From: Ruminococcus sp.
GTDB lineage: Bacteria; Bacillota; Clostridia; Oscillospirales; Ruminococcaceae
Assembly: GCA_017478965.1 (NCBI GenBank)
Contig: JAFVCV010000033.1
Span: 1-64,000, forward strand
Reading direction: 5' to 3'
Length of the DNA stretch: 64,000 bases
In this document: positions 24,966 through 35,082 of the stretch, piece by piece
Position numbering within the stretch: position 1 is the first letter of the stretch
Layout: each line of letters opens with the position of its first letter
Position numbers and translations under genes: made by a program
The notes under the pieces: generated by a model
Seen by the model: only the letters and a program-made list of their open reading frames with translations
Told to the model about the DNA's origin: nothing
Databases searched by the model: none

Positions 24966-26399
24966 TTATCTCTTGAATTTGTATACGGCCAGACGGTTCA
25001 TATACTTTCTCATAAAGGTATCTCCGATCTTTCCCACAGCAGAATAACGGCGCATCACAGTGAAAAAGCTTGTCTCCCTGATAAGCTCCCACCCGGGCTG
25101 ATACCTTTCAAGCTCCCTGCCGCTTTTTACGCCGAAGGTGAAATGGGCATTGGTATGCTTGACAGTATCGTGCATACGGTCGTTTTTAGCGGCGATGGGG
25201 TGCATAAGCTCGGCCAGCAGAAAGCCCCTTGGGAAGTTCTCGCTTATCTGTCCGAGAAGTGTCTTTACCTGCGCTTCGGTGAAATACATCAGCAGGCCCT
25301 CTGCGATGACTATAGTGACCCTGTCTTTAGGGATATCCTCAAACCAGCTGTCCGTGGACAGGTCGGCGGAGATAAGGGTCTGTCTCTCATGGGGAGCGAA
25401 GAGCTTTTTTCTGACCTCTATGGAGTCCGGCAGGTCCACCTGATACCAGTGGGCAGAGCCGTTGTCAAGTCTTGAAAAGCGGTCGTCAAAGCCGCAGCCT
25501 AAGTTTATCACCGCAGCGTCCGGATATTTTTCCAGCAGATGTCCCGCAGTTTCATCAATGAGCACGGTCCTTGCCACAACGCCTTCGTGAGAGAAATACT
25601 TGTCATACTTATCGGTGTCGATGGCCAGGGTGCTGACTATCTCCACAGCCTTGGGGTCGGAGATACGGGGAGCCCTGCGGCGGCTCTCACTGGCCTTTAT
25701 GCACAGTGGGATAAGTGCAGTCTCCTCCACGTCCCCAAGCTGGACCTGCCTGCTCTCCACAGGTCTTCTGGCCACACAGTGGAGCCTGAAAAAGTCACGT
25801 TTCTCAAAGATCTCCATATTGAGTCCCGCATTCCTGCACAGTGTCCTGACCTCATCTTTGCCATAGACATGGACGTCGCCGTGGCCGGCGAGGTTTATCA
25901 CAGGCATCTCCACATTGTTCATGAGCCATCTTGCAGCCCCTGTGCGGGCGGTCATGTCTCTGAGAATGAGCCTTCCTCCGGGTCTCAGGACCCTTTGCAC
26001 GCTGTCAAAGAATTTCTGCACATTGGGGTAATGGTGAAAGCTCTGGCAGCAGATGACCGCATCGAAGGAACAGTCTTCAAAGGGCAGGTCCTCGCAGTCT
26101 CCCACCACAAGCTCAACGTTCTCCATGTTCTTTGCCTTTGCCACCTCTATCATCTTCGGGGTCAGGTCGATGCCGGTCAGGTGCTTTTCGGGGTACTTCT
26201 CATGCAGCAGAGTCAGCATGGGCGCCGTGCCGCAGCCGCAGTCCAGCAGGTCCTCAAAAGGCTCTCTTTCAAGCTCGCTGAGCACGTCGGGGTAGTCCTT
26301 CTTGCACATCTTATATACGCCCGCCCGGTCAGTCTCATAGACTTCTGCGGCCTTGGTGAATTCCTTCAGCGACAGCTCCTTGTATTTTTCGTCAGTCAT
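24966..26399 (-). CDS. Two-domain SAM methyltransferase: UbiE-type plus leucine carboxyl methyltransferase type
   Basis: 477 residues made of two different methyltransferases. Residues 1-210 are a class I enzyme of the UbiE/Methyltransf_11 type, with SAM motif LLDCGCGTAP near 51-60 and VVGDCEDLPFEDCSFDAV further on. Residues 215-477 follow the leucine carboxyl methyltransferase/PPM1 pattern (ARTVLIDETAGHLLEKYP, VINLGCGFDDRF, YQVDLPDSIEVRKKL, VIAEGLLMYF). Each is normally a stand-alone protein. A fusion suggests successive methylation of one product. Substrates cannot be told from sequence. It is monocistronic with its own consensus promoter. Confidence 0.85.
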   Translation of the reverse strand: MTDEKYKELSLKEFTKAAEVYETDRAGVYKMCKKDYPDVLSELEREPFEDLLDCGCGTAPMLTLLHEKYPEKHLTGIDLTPKMIEVAKAKNMENVELVVGDCEDLPFEDCSFDAVICCQSFHHYPNVQKFFDSVQRVLRPGGRLILRDMTARTGAARWLMNNVEMPVINLAGHGDVHVYGKDEVRTLCRNAGLNMEIFEKRDFFRLHCVARRPVESRQVQLGDVEETALIPLCIKASESRRRAPRISDPKAVEIVSTLAIDTDKYDKYFSHEGVVARTVLIDETAGHLLEKYPDAAVINLGCGFDDRFSRLDNGSAHWYQVDLPDSIEVRKKLFAPHERQTLISADLSTDSWFEDIPKDRVTIVIAEGLLMYFTEAQVKTLLGQISENFPRGFLLAELMHPIAAKNDRMHDTVKHTNAHFTFGVKSGRELERYQPGWELIRETSFFTVMRRYSAVGKIGDTFMRKYMNRLAVYKFKR

Positions 26400-26420
26400 T
26401 GTTTTCTCCTCCTGTCTGAT

Positions 26421-26472
26421 ATTAGATGTAACTAATCAAGTTTATTATACCACCGCTGCGCCGCTTTGTCAA
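26421..26472 (-). promoter_or_regulatory. Promoter and possible operator of the double methyltransferase
   Basis: TTGACA (26467-26472), 17 bp, TATAAT (26444-26449) on the minus strand. Just downstream ATTAG-ATGTAA-CTAAT (26421-26436) is a 5-bp-arm inverted repeat that may bind a repressor. Confidence 0.6.
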
Positions 26473-26622
26473 TGACCTTATCCGGTCCGAGCCTCTGTCG
26501 GGTCATAAAGATCTGCCGGGTGAGCCTTGTAATATTTCAGGCCGGTCATGGTAAACTTATACCATATATAAAGCTAAAAAAACTGCGGTTTTGCGGGAAA
26601 TGTAAAAAATGTGTTAATGGGC

Positions 26623-26651
26623 TTGACAAGGGCCGGGGGATATTGTATAAT
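26623..26651 (+). promoter_or_regulatory. str operon promoter
   Basis: A consensus TTGACA, 17 bp, TATAAT, 64 bp before rpsL. Confidence 0.8.
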
Positions 26652-26714
26652 CAATAGGTACGCTGGCTGTTTTATAGGCTAAGTGTAACTATTTTCATGA
26701 AAGGAGAGAGATCA

Positions 26715-27134
26715 ATGCCGACCTTTAACCAGTTAGTAAGAAAGGGTAGAAATGTCCTGGAGGACAAGTCTACAGCACCCGCACTTCAGAAGGGTTTCAA
26801 CTCCAAGAAGAAGAGATCTATCGACCAGAGCTGCCCCCAGAAGAGAGGCGTCTGCACAGTCGTAAGAACTGCTACACCTAAGAAGCCTAACTCAGCAATG
26901 AGAAAGGTAGCAAGGGTAAAGCTGACCAACGGTTATGAAGTTACCGCTTATATCCCCGGTATCGGCCACAATCTTCAGGAGCACTCTGTTGTACTCATCA
27001 GAGGCGGAAGAGTAAAGGACCTGCCTGGTGTAAGATATCACATCATCCGTGGTACTCTCGATGCACAGGGCGTTGCGAAGAGAATGCAGGCAAGATCCAA
27101 GTACGGCGCTAAGAGACCTAAGGCAGGTAAGTAA
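26715..27134 (+). CDS. rpsL: 30S ribosomal protein S12
   Basis: 139 residues starting [16 protein letters not shown]12 sits at the decoding centre of the small subunit. The conserved streptomycin-region phrases [17 protein letters not shown] and [16 protein letters not shown] are intact. The start at 26715 is chosen by alignment with the family and by AAGGAG 10 nt upstream. First gene of the str operon, read from a consensus promoter. Confidence 0.98.
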   Translation: MPTFNQLVRKGRNVLEDKSTAPALQKGFNSKKKRSIDQSCPQKRGVCTVVRTATPKKPNSAMRKVARVKLTNGYEVTAYIPGIGHNLQEHSVVLIRGGRVKDLPGVRYHIIRGTLDAQGVAKRMQARSKYGAKRPKAGK

Positions 27135-27203
27135 GAGCCGGACAGGACAAGCTAAGACCTTGGGGCAGACCCGAGGAAAGATTTATGGAACAACTCATTG
27201 CCG

Positions 27204-27323
27204 CCGGAAGGCGGAGACCACAGTTTATGTGGAGTTAACAGTGATTTATATATATTATAGATTATTAGTGCTCTACAGGGACTGACGGGGCTGCAGAAAG
27301 CGACATATGCTTGTCTGCGGAGC
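27204..27323 (+). promoter_or_regulatory. Structured rpsL-rpsG intercistronic leader
   Basis: The unusually long 230-bp spacer holds a CCGCC-GGAA-GGCGG hairpin near 27204-27217 and, at 27289-27323, a longer stem-loop pairing GCTGCAGA with TCTGCGGAGC just before the rpsG ribosome binding site. In E. coli S7 binds the S12-S7 spacer to control the operon. Whether this hairpin is such a site is inference. Confidence 0.4.
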
Positions 27324-27364
27324 GAGTACCTATGAATTCATTATTTGTGAAGGAGGGAATCAAA

Positions 27365-27835
27365 GTGCCAAGAAGAGGTAGAGTTACTAAGAGAGACGTG
27401 CTGCAGGATCCTGTATACAATTCCAAGCTTGTTACACGTCTGGTAAATAACATCATGCTCGACGGTAAGAAGGGCGTAGCTCAGAAGATCGTTTACGGAG
27501 CATTCGAGATCGTTGAGGAAAAGACAGGCAGACCCGCACTTGAGGTTTTCGAGGAAGCTATGGGTAATATCATGCCTGAGCTGGAGGTAAAGGCCCGCCG
27601 TGTGGGCGGTGCGACTTACCAGGTGCCTATGGAGGTAAGACCTGACAGACGCCAGACTCTGGGTCTCAGATGGATAACCAAGTATTCTCGTGAGAGACAC
27701 GAGGAGACCATGAAGGAAAGACTTGCTGCCGAGATACTGGACGCACTCAACGGCCAGGGCGGCTCGGTCAAGAAGCGTGACGACACACACAAAATGGCTG
27801 AGGCAAACAAGGCTTTCGCACACTATAGATGGTAA
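27365..27835 (+). CDS. rpsG: 30S ribosomal protein S7
   Basis: 156 residues, the usual bacterial length. The family start [16 protein letters not shown] fits a GTG codon at 27365 with AAGGAGGG upstream; upstream in-frame ATG codons would add a non-homologous tail. S7 nucleates assembly of the 3' domain of 16S rRNA. It is separated from fusA by 21 bp. Confidence 0.96.
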   Translation: MPRRGRVTKRDVLQDPVYNSKLVTRLVNNIMLDGKKGVAQKIVYGAFEIVEEKTGRPALEVFEEAMGNIMPELEVKARRVGGATYQVPMEVRPDRRQTLGLRWITKYSRERHEETMKERLAAEILDALNGQGGSVKKRDDTHKMAEANKAFAHYRW

Positions 27836-27856
27836 TAAGTATAAAGGAGGATATTT

Positions 27857-29935
27857 ATGGCTAGAGAAACAAAGCTGCAGGATTACCGTAACATCGGTAT
27901 CATGGCTCACATCGACGCCGGTAAGACTACTACCACTGAACGTATCCTGTTTTATACCGGTGTAAACTATAAGATCGGTGAGACTCACGACGGTGCATCT
28001 ACCATGGACTGGATGGCTCAGGAGAAGGAGAGGGGCATCACCATCACCTCCGCTGCTACCACCTGTTACTGGAAGGGTCACAGACTCAACATCATCGACA
28101 CCCCGGGCCACGTTGACTTTACAGTTGAAGTTGAGAGATCTCTGAGAGTTCTTGACGGCTCTGTGACTGTACTGTGCGCTAAGGGCGGCGTTGAGCCACA
28201 GACCGAGACCGTATGGAGACAGGCTGACAACTATAAGGTGCCCAGAATGGTATATGTCAACAAGATGGATATCATGGGCGCTGATTTCTATAACGTGCTG
28301 AATATGCTCCATGAGAGACTTCAGTGCAACGCTGTGCCTATCCAGCTGCCTATAGGCTCCGAGGACGATTTCAAGGGCATCATCGACCTGCTTGAAATGA
28401 AGGCATACGTTTATTACGATGATCTTGGCAAGGATATCAGGGAGGAAGAGATCCCCGCTGATATGCAGGAGAAGGCAGAACAGTACAGAGCTGACCTTAT
28501 CGAGCACCTTGCTGAGGTAGATGACGATCTGGCTGAGAAGTATTTCGCAGACGAGGAGATCACCATCGACGAGATGAAGAAGGTAATAAGAAAGTCCACT
28601 ATAGACAATACCATGGTGCCTGTCACCTGCGGTACTTCCTATAGGAACAAGGGCGTTCAGAAGCTGCTGGATGCTATCGTTGACTATATGCCTTCTCCTA
28701 TCGACGTTCCCCATATCAAGGGTACCAACCCTGATACCGGTGAGGAGTGCGAGAGGATCTCCGGCGATGACCAGCCCTTTGCTGCTCTCGCATTCAAGAT
28801 CGCTACCGACCCCTTTGTTGGTAAGCTCTGCTATTTCAGAGTATATTCCGGCGTCCTGAACGCAGGCTCCACCGTTTATAACTCTACTAAGGATAAGGAC
28901 GAGAGGATCGGCCGTATCGTGCAGATGCACTCCAACGACAGAAAAGATATCGAGACCATCTACGCCGGCGATATCGGCGCAGCTATCGGTCTGAAGAATA
29001 CCACAACAGGCGACACTCTCTGTGATGAGAAGAACCCTGTTATACTCGAGTCTATGGAATTCCCTGAGCCTGTTATCCAGCTGGCTATCGAGCCTAAGAC
29101 CAAGGCCGGTCAGGAAAAGATGGGCATTGCTCTGGCAAAGCTTGCTGAAGAGGACCCGACCTTCAGGACCTATACTTCTGAAGAGACCGGTCAGACCATC
29201 ATCGCAGGCATGGGCGAGCTGCATCTGGAGATCATTGTAGACAGACTGCTCAGAGAGTTCAAGGTAGAGGCTAATGTAGGCGCTCCTCAGGTTTCCTATA
29301 AGGAGACTATCACCAAGGAGGCCAATGTGGACTACAAGTATGCTAAGCAGTCCGGCGGTAAGGGTCAGTACGGTCACGTTAAGATCAACGTGTTCCCCAA
29401 CGAGTCCGGCGCAGGCTACGAGTTCATCAACCACGTTGTGGGCGGCTCTATCCCCAAGGAGTATATCCCTGCTGTTGACGCAGGTATCAAGGGCGCTATG
29501 GAGAGCGGCGTTCTGGCAGGTTTCAAGGTAGTTGACTGCAAGGTCGAGCTGTACGACGGATCCTACCACGAGGTCGATTCCTCTGAGATGGCGTTCAAGA
29601 TCGCTGGTTCTATGGCCTTCAAAGAGGCTATGAAGAAGGCTGCTCCTATAATCCTGGAGCCTATCATGAAGGTAAGCGTAATCGCTCCTGATGATTATCT
29701 GGGTACCGTTATAGGCGACCTTAACTCCAGACGTGGCCAGATACTTGGCCAGGAGCAGAGAACAGGCGCAGTCCAGGTTGACGCACTTGTTCCTCTGTCT
29801 GAGATGTTCGGTTATTCCAACGACCTGCGTTCAAAGACTCAGGGCCGTGGTCAGTACGCTATGGAGCCTCATAGCTATACTCAGGTACCGAAGTCTATCT
29901 CTGAGAAGATCATGACTGCCCGCAAGGCTGACTGA
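27857..29935 (+). CDS. fusA: Elongation factor G
   Basis: 692 residues. GTPase motifs are intact: G1 AHIDAGKTT, switch [14 protein letters not shown]. Domains II to V follow, including the domain IV loop and the C-terminal [19 protein letters not shown] drives translocation on the ribosome. AAGGAGG lies before the ATG. Third gene of the str operon. Confidence 0.98.
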   Translation: MARETKLQDYRNIGIMAHIDAGKTTTTERILFYTGVNYKIGETHDGASTMDWMAQEKERGITITSAATTCYWKGHRLNIIDTPGHVDFTVEVERSLRVLDGSVTVLCAKGGVEPQTETVWRQADNYKVPRMVYVNKMDIMGADFYNVLNMLHERLQCNAVPIQLPIGSEDDFKGIIDLLEMKAYVYYDDLGKDIREEEIPADMQEKAEQYRADLIEHLAEVDDDLAEKYFADEEITIDEMKKVIRKSTIDNTMVPVTCGTSYRNKGVQKLLDAIVDYMPSPIDVPHIKGTNPDTGEECERISGDDQPFAALAFKIATDPFVGKLCYFRVYSGVLNAGSTVYNSTKDKDERIGRIVQMHSNDRKDIETIYAGDIGAAIGLKNTTTGDTLCDEKNPVILESMEFPEPVIQLAIEPKTKAGQEKMGIALAKLAEEDPTFRTYTSEETGQTIIAGMGELHLEIIVDRLLREFKVEANVGAPQVSYKETITKEANVDYKYAKQSGGKGQYGHVKINVFPNESGAGYEFINHVVGGSIPKEYIPAVDAGIKGAMESGVLAGFKVVDCKVELYDGSYHEVDSSEMAFKIAGSMAFKEAMKKAAPIILEPIMKVSVIAPDDYLGTVIGDLNSRRGQILGQEQRTGAVQVDALVPLSEMFGYSNDLRSKTQGRGQYAMEPHSYTQVPKSISEKIMTARKAD

Positions 29936-29998
29936 TGATCTTCCTGTCATTTGATCGCAGGACAGGCTGAAAAAATATAAATTTTTTTGGAAAACCTA

Positions 29999-30027
29999 TT
30001 GCAATTGAATGAAAAATTTGGTATAAT
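29999..30027 (+). promoter_or_regulatory. tuf promoter
   Basis: TTGCAA, 17 bp, TATAAT, 83 bp before tuf, so tuf can be read separately from fusA. Confidence 0.65.
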
Positions 30028-30110
30028 TATACTACGGTATGTTTAATGTCCGGCCCTGCGGACACAGGACCGGCATATCTAATCTATTTTATAAAAGGAG
30101 GAAATTTCCT

Positions 30111-31310
30111 ATGGCAAAGGCACATTTTGAAAGGACCAAGCCCCATGTAAACATTGGTACTATCGGTCACGTTGACCACGGCAAGACTACTCTTACCGCT
30201 GCTATCACTAAGACTCTGGCTATGAAGGGCCAGGCTAAGTATGAGGCTTATGACATGATCGATAAGGCTCCTGAGGAGAGAGAAAGAGGTATTACCATCA
30301 ATACAGCACACGTTGAGTATGAGACTGACAAGCGTCACTATGCTCACGTTGACTGCCCGGGCCACGCTGACTATGTAAAGAACATGATAACCGGCGCTGC
30401 TCAGATGGACGGCGCTATCCTGGTAGTTGCTGCTTCTGACGGCCCTATGGCTCAGACCAGAGAGCACATCCTGCTGGCTCGTCAGGTCGGCGTTCCTGCT
30501 ATCGTTGTATTCATGAACAAGGCTGACCAGGTCGATGACCCTGAGCTGCTTGAGCTGGTTGAGATGGATATCAGAGATCTGCTTTCTTCTTACGAGTTCC
30601 CTGGCGACGATACTCCTATCATCGTTGGTTCTGCACTTGCTGCTCTGAACGCTCCTGATGATCTGAATGATCCCGCTTACAAGCCGATCATCGAACTGAT
30701 GGACGCTGTTGATGACTATATCCCTACTCCTGAGAGAGATTCGGACAAGCCTTTCCTGATGCCTATCGAGGATACTATGACCATTTCCGGCCGTGGTACC
30801 GTTGTTACCGGCAGAGTTGAGAGAGGCGAGCTGAAGACCGGTGAGACTGTAGAGATTGTTGGTCTGAGCGATGAGAAGCAGAGCACTGTTGTTACCGGTA
30901 TCGAGATGTTCAGAAAGACTCTTGACAGTGCAATGGCCGGCGATAACATCGGCGCACTGCTCCGTGGTATCACCAGAGATCAGGTTGAGAGAGGTCAGGT
31001 ACTTTGTAAGCCTAACTCCATTCACCCCCACACCAAGTTCGCTGGTCAGGTTTACGTTCTGAAGAAGGAAGAGGGCGGCCGTCATACTCCTTTCTTCAAC
31101 AACTACAGACCTCAGTTCTATTTCAGAACTACTGACGTTACCGGCACTATCTCTCTGCCTGCTGACAAGGAGATGTGTATGCCTGGTGATAACGTAACTA
31201 TGGACGTTGAGCTTATCACTCCTATCGCTATCGAGGAAGGCCTGCGTTTCGCTATCCGTGAGGGCGGCAGAACTGTAGGTTCCGGCGTTGTTACTGCTAT
31301 CAACGAATAA
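30111..31310 (+). CDS. tuf: Elongation factor Tu
   Basis: 399 residues starting [23 protein letters not shown]-binding motifs [18 protein letters not shown] and NKAD are present, followed by the two beta-barrel domains. It delivers aminoacyl-tRNA to the ribosome. AAGGAGG lies 10 nt before the ATG at 30111. It ends the str operon with a strong terminator. Confidence 0.98.
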   Translation: MAKAHFERTKPHVNIGTIGHVDHGKTTLTAAITKTLAMKGQAKYEAYDMIDKAPEERERGITINTAHVEYETDKRHYAHVDCPGHADYVKNMITGAAQMDGAILVVAASDGPMAQTREHILLARQVGVPAIVVFMNKADQVDDPELLELVEMDIRDLLSSYEFPGDDTPIIVGSALAALNAPDDLNDPAYKPIIELMDAVDDYIPTPERDSDKPFLMPIEDTMTISGRGTVVTGRVERGELKTGETVEIVGLSDEKQSTVVTGIEMFRKTLDSAMAGDNIGALLRGITRDQVERGQVLCKPNSIHPHTKFAGQVYVLKKEEGGRHTPFFNNYRPQFYFRTTDVTGTISLPADKEMCMPGDNVTMDVELITPIAIEEGLRFAIREGGRTVGSGVVTAINE

Positions 31311-31330
31311 TTGAGCTTTGGCTTGTTATA

Positions 31331-31362
31331 AGAGCCGGGTCTTAGGACCCGGTTCTTTTTTT
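31331..31362 (+). terminator. tuf terminator
   Basis: AGAGCCGGGTC-TTAG-GACCCGGTTCT followed by a T-tract. Confidence 0.9.
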
Positions 31363-31505
31363 GCGGTGTAAAAGGCAGTTTGTAAACTGGACTTTCTGTA
31401 AATGTAAAGAAAAAGTAAATAACTATCAGGCAGGCTTTTAATCGGCGTGGGAATGTGGTATAATGAATTTGATTACAAACGCCGTTCAGTAAAGGGGTGA
31501 GGACC

Positions 31506-32669
31506 GTGAGCAATGAGAACAATAAGAACGCCTTTGTTATAGATGTAGCAAAGGACCATACCTATCAGAACCAGGATGACGAATACCGCAAGGCCTACAC
31601 CAAATGGCGGACCGACCCCACTAACCCCTATACATATAAGTTCGTCAAGGACACGAGAGAACATTCCTATATGGCCGGAAAAGGCTTTATCAGGGAAAAT
31701 GCTCACGATGCCGAAAATTCTACTCTTTATAAGTGCCTGACCCTGCTGGGGATAGTTATGATGGTATTTTTTGTTTTTGACGTTGTGATCTACCTGATCA
31801 TGGCCTACATGGGCTACGGCGAGATGTGCAATGTGGTCTATTATTCTCAGCGTTATCAGCTCAACAGAGGGCTGCCGCTGCTGCCTGTGGCTGTGTATAC
31901 GGTGCTGACAGTAGTTAAATTTATAACAGCGATCTCCGTGTTCAGACTGAAGACTAAAGTCCCGCTGACGGTGGCACTTCCCAGGACCGGCGCCGGGTTC
32001 GTGGTGAACTTTAATTCTGTGGCCATCATGCTGATGATAATGGTGGTGGGACGGCTTTCAAATTCGCTCCTTGATAAAATTTTGTCAGTGTTCCACGTGG
32101 ACTCGGTATACATATATATGTTCCCCGGCAGCTCGACCGGGGTAATGGTACTTTCGATCATACTCAACTGTCTGATACTGCCGGTGCTGACGGAGGTGCT
32201 TTTCAGGGGATTTGTGATGCAGAGTTTCAGGCAGTTCGGTGACTCCTTTGCAGTCATCGTTTCCTCGCTTGTGTGCTGTCTTACCTTCTATGACCTTTCC
32301 TATATCGGTTATTCTCTGTGCTGTTCCATCGTTATCGGGCTTTTCACCATTCGGACAGGCTCGTTGAAAACTGCGGTCTGGATGCACGTTATCTCGACCT
32401 CGGTAAATTATCTGCTGACCCTTATCGGTTCATACAGCTCCAGTGCGGGCAGGGTCCTGGAGATAATGGTCTTCCTGCTGATATGCGCATCGGCGCTGAT
32501 GGTCTATTCCAGGCTGAATAATTTCAAGGACTGGTCTTATAACATCGACCACCAGAGCTCTGAAGTCACCTTTGACAAAAAGATCGAACAGATCTTTTCC
32601 TCCAACACCATAGTACTCTGGTTCGTGCTTGTTATTATTATGACGATCGTGGGAATGAAGATACTATGA
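31506..32669 (+). CDS. CPBP-family membrane protein with degenerate active site
   Basis: 387 residues with about eight hydrophobic helices. The family motif appears as LTEVLFRGFVMQSF, so only one Glu of the usual EExxxR is kept. The expected FxxxH becomes FYDLS, without the His. The last motif has MHVISTSVN. CPBP proteins are intramembrane proteases (Rce1-like) or bacteriocin-immunity factors; this one may have lost activity or act as a scaffold. A GTG start at 31506 is chosen because AAGGGG lies 8 nt upstream. A TATAAT box sits at about 31457. It overlaps tadA by 4 bp. Confidence 0.75.
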   Translation: MSNENNKNAFVIDVAKDHTYQNQDDEYRKAYTKWRTDPTNPYTYKFVKDTREHSYMAGKGFIRENAHDAENSTLYKCLTLLGIVMMVFFVFDVVIYLIMAYMGYGEMCNVVYYSQRYQLNRGLPLLPVAVYTVLTVVKFITAISVFRLKTKVPLTVALPRTGAGFVVNFNSVAIMLMIMVVGRLSNSLLDKILSVFHVDSVYIYMFPGSSTGVMVLSIILNCLILPVLTEVLFRGFVMQSFRQFGDSFAVIVSSLVCCLTFYDLSYIGYSLCCSIVIGLFTIRTGSLKTAVWMHVISTSVNYLLTLIGSYSSSAGRVLEIMVFLLICASALMVYSRLNNFKDWSYNIDHQSSEVTFDKKIEQIFSSNTIVLWFVLVIIMTIVGMKIL

Positions 32670-33142
32670 ACAGAGATGAGGTCTATATGAGGAAGGCTCT
32701 GGAGCTGGCAAGGCTTGCCGCAGAGGAGGGCGAGGTGCCGGTGGGGGCTGTGGTGGTAAAGAAGTCTACCGGGGAGATAATAGGCAGGGGATCCAACAAG
32801 CGTGAGTTCGGGAAGTCGCCTCTTACTCATGCTGAGCTTATAGCCATAGACGAGGCCAGCAGGAGACTGGGCGGCTGGCGGCTCATCGACTGCGAGCTTT
32901 TCGTGACCCTGGAGCCTTGTCCGATGTGCGCCGGGGCTGTGATAAATTCACGGATAGAGAGGGTGGTCTTTGGGGCTTACGACCCTAAGGCCGGCAGCTG
33001 CATTTCGGTGACGGAGCTTTTTGCACTGCCATACAACCATAAGCCGCTCTGGACCGGCGGCGTGCTGAAAGAAGAGTGCGGCCAGGTCCTGAGCGAATTT
33101 TTCAAGGCCCTGAGAGCAGATAAAAACAAAGTCAAGGAGTGA
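32666..33142 (+). CDS. tadA: tRNA-specific adenosine deaminase
   Basis: 158 residues. It converts adenosine 34 to inosine in the tRNA-Arg(ACG) anticodon. The zinc site is complete: His55-Ala-Glu57 and PCPMC with Cys85 and Cys88. The N-terminal MRKALELARLAAEEGEVPVGAV is typical. It overlaps the CPBP gene by ATGA and is followed after 4 bp by the C_GCAxxG_C_C gene. Confidence 0.95.
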   Translation: MNRDEVYMRKALELARLAAEEGEVPVGAVVVKKSTGEIIGRGSNKREFGKSPLTHAELIAIDEASRRLGGWRLIDCELFVTLEPCPMCAGAVINSRIERVVFGAYDPKAGSCISVTELFALPYNHKPLWTGGVLKEECGQVLSEFFKALRADKNKVKE

Positions 33143-33146
33143 GGAT

Positions 33147-33533
33147 ATGGACAGAGCTGAAAAAGCAGTGGGATACAAGCACGGCGGCCATAACTGCTGT
33201 CAGGCGGTGCTGCTGGCTTTTGCTGACCGGACCGGACTGAGTGAGGAGAACTTAACAGCCCTGGGGGCCGCCCTTGGCCGTGGAATGGGCGCTTTTGACG
33301 CTACCTGCGGCGCACTCTGCGCAGCGCAGATGGTGGTGGGACTTCTGGAGTTCGACGGAAGGCCACTTGCGGGCAAGGCTAAGGAGCTGCACGATACTTT
33401 TAAAGAGAAATGCGGCAGTACGGACTGCGGCGAGCTGAAAGGTCTGAAAGGCGGCCCGATGCTCTGCCCCTGCGACGACTGTATAAGGGCGGCGGTCAAC
33501 GCTGTTCTGGAAAGCAGCGCAGCAAATGAATAA
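33147..33533 (+). CDS. C_GCAxxG_C_C family protein
   Basis: 128 residues. It matches the family pattern: paired Cys in HNCCQAVLLAF, then TCGALCAAQMVVG, then CGSTDCGEL and MLCPCDDC near the end. The invariant cysteines suggest metal or iron-sulfur binding and the family is often linked with redox proteins; its exact role is unknown. GGAG precedes the ATG. Last gene of a short operon with the CPBP gene and tadA. Confidence 0.85.
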   Translation: MDRAEKAVGYKHGGHNCCQAVLLAFADRTGLSEENLTALGAALGRGMGAFDATCGALCAAQMVVGLLEFDGRPLAGKAKELHDTFKEKCGSTDCGELKGLKGGPMLCPCDDCIRAAVNAVLESSAANE

Positions 33534-33663
33534 AAATATCACCTCCGGAATGACCTCAGGCCGTTTCGGAGGTCATTTCTGGGGTAACGGCATGAGATTT
33601 AGGTCAAACGGTCTTTGTGAAAGCTTTGATGTCGTTTACTATAGCTATAAAAAATACTGAAAT

Positions 33664-33692
33664 TTGACATTTTTTAGATAAGTTTAATATAA
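33664..33692 (+). promoter_or_regulatory. Possible promoter of the lichenase gene
   Basis: TTGACA at 33664-33669 is followed 17 bp later by ATATAA (or 15 bp later by TAATAT). Good -35, weak -10. Confidence 0.35.
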
Positions 33693-33775
33693 AAACTTGG
33701 ATCTTCGTGGTAAAATATGACCATAAGCTAAGGGGAAAGACCCTGAGAACGAATATTTCTACGGAGGTAATAAGT

Positions 33776-35038
33776 ATGTTAAAAAAATTTGTGAGCGTAC
33801 TTGCGGCGGCAGCTGTTTCGGTGAGCATCATGGCTTCGTCGCAGATAAGCGCAAGTGCAGCGTCAAAATTCACAGGCAGCTACTTCGGCACTGGCTTTGA
33901 CAGCCTGGAGGGTGACAAGATGGAGGTCTCCAACGGCTGGTCGAACGGCGGTATGTTCGACTGTTCCTGGAGCAGTTCAAACGTTTCCTTCTCCGGCGGA
34001 AAGATGAACGTTTCCATCACCGGAAACAGCTGGAGCGGCTATAAGGGCGGCGAATACCGGACCAGGCAGGCCTTCGGCTACGGTATGTATGACGTGAGCA
34101 TGAAGCCCATCAAGAACGTAGGAGTTGTAAGCTCCTTCTTCACCTACACCGGTCCCAGCGACGGCACCGTATGGGACGAGATAGATATCGAGTTCCTGGG
34201 CAAGGACACTACCAAGGTTCAGTTCAATTATTATACAAATGGCCAGGGCAACCATGAGTATGTCTACAACTTAGGGTTCGACGCCTCCCAGAGCTTTCAT
34301 CAGTACGGCTTTTACTGGGATAAGGGCAGCATAACCTGGTATGTTGACAAAAAGCCTGTTTATACCGCCACCCGTGACATTCCCTCCACTCCCGGCAAGA
34401 TAATGATGAACGCATGGAACGGAAAGGGTGTTGACGAATGGCTGGGCCATTACAACGGAAATGCGCCTCTGACCGCTCAGTATGACTGGATCTCCTACAC
34501 CGCACCCGGCAGCGGCCAGAGCAATAACGGCCAGAGCAGCAGCAACAATAATAATTACAATAATAACCAGAGCAGCAGCCAGAACAATAACCAGAACAGC
34601 GGCAGCTTTGCAGCAGGGCAGAAGTATTCCATAAAGTCCGTCAACAGCGGCAAGGCCCTGGACGTTTCCTGGGGCAGCAAGGACAACGGCGCCAACGTAC
34701 TGCAATACACCTATAACGGCTATCTGAACCAGAAATGGTACCTCGAAAGACAGTCTGACGGCTACTATGTCATCAAGTCCGCAAACAGCGGCAAGGTACT
34801 TGACGTGGCCTGGGGCAGCAAGGATGACGGTGCCAACGTTCAGCAGTGCGAGTACTACGGCAACTCAGCCCAGCAGTGGGAGCTGAGAAAGGTAGGCAGC
34901 AGCTATGCCATCATCAACCGTGGCAGCGGCAAGGCCCTTGACGTTTCGGGCAGGTCCACCGCAGACAATGCCAACGTTTTACAGTGGCGCTACACCGGTG
35001 CTGCTAACCAGCTCTGGAATATCCAGGCAGTAAACTAA
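33776..35038 (+). CDS. Secreted beta-1,3-1,4-glucanase (lichenase, GH16) with ricin-type CBM13
   Basis: 420 residues. Signal peptide 1-29 (ends SASAAS). The GH16 domain at 30-250 is close to bacterial lichenases. The catalytic motif DEIDIE spans residues 134-139, with Glu135 as nucleophile and Glu139 as acid/base, and [14 protein letters not shown] and [18 protein letters not shown] are also present. An Asn/Ser/Gln linker covers 252-285. The C-terminal 135 residues are a ricin-type beta-trefoil with three QxW-like ends (NQKWYL, AQQWEL, NQLWNI). It cleaves mixed-linkage cereal glucans. There is no dockerin or sorting signal, so it is released. GGAGG lies upstream of the ATG at 33776. Confidence 0.95.
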   Translation: MLKKFVSVLAAAAVSVSIMASSQISASAASKFTGSYFGTGFDSLEGDKMEVSNGWSNGGMFDCSWSSSNVSFSGGKMNVSITGNSWSGYKGGEYRTRQAFGYGMYDVSMKPIKNVGVVSSFFTYTGPSDGTVWDEIDIEFLGKDTTKVQFNYYTNGQGNHEYVYNLGFDASQSFHQYGFYWDKGSITWYVDKKPVYTATRDIPSTPGKIMMNAWNGKGVDEWLGHYNGNAPLTAQYDWISYTAPGSGQSNNGQSSSNNNNYNNNQSSSQNNNQNSGSFAAGQKYSIKSVNSGKALDVSWGSKDNGANVLQYTYNGYLNQKWYLERQSDGYYVIKSANSGKVLDVAWGSKDDGANVQQCEYYGNSAQQWELRKVGSSYAIINRGSGKALDVSGRSTADNANVLQWRYTGAANQLWNIQAVN

Positions 35039-35042
35039 GATA

Positions 35043-35080
35043 AAAGCCCCGGAGACTTGTGTATAAGTGCTCCGGGGCCT
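35043..35080. terminator. Bidirectional terminator between lichenase and the dlt-like operon
   Basis: GCCCCGGAG and CTCCGGGGC stem, with T-rich sequence on both sides for the two convergent genes. Confidence 0.75.
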
Positions 35081-35082
35081 TC

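Noticed and set aside
27341..29569. 742-residue open frame on the minus strand opposite rpsG and fusA
   Set aside because: It is the mirror of strongly codon-biased core genes; no ribosome binding site and no recognisable protein.
30084..31085. 333-residue minus-strand open frame opposite tuf
   Set aside because: Shadow of EF-Tu codon bias; no family features.
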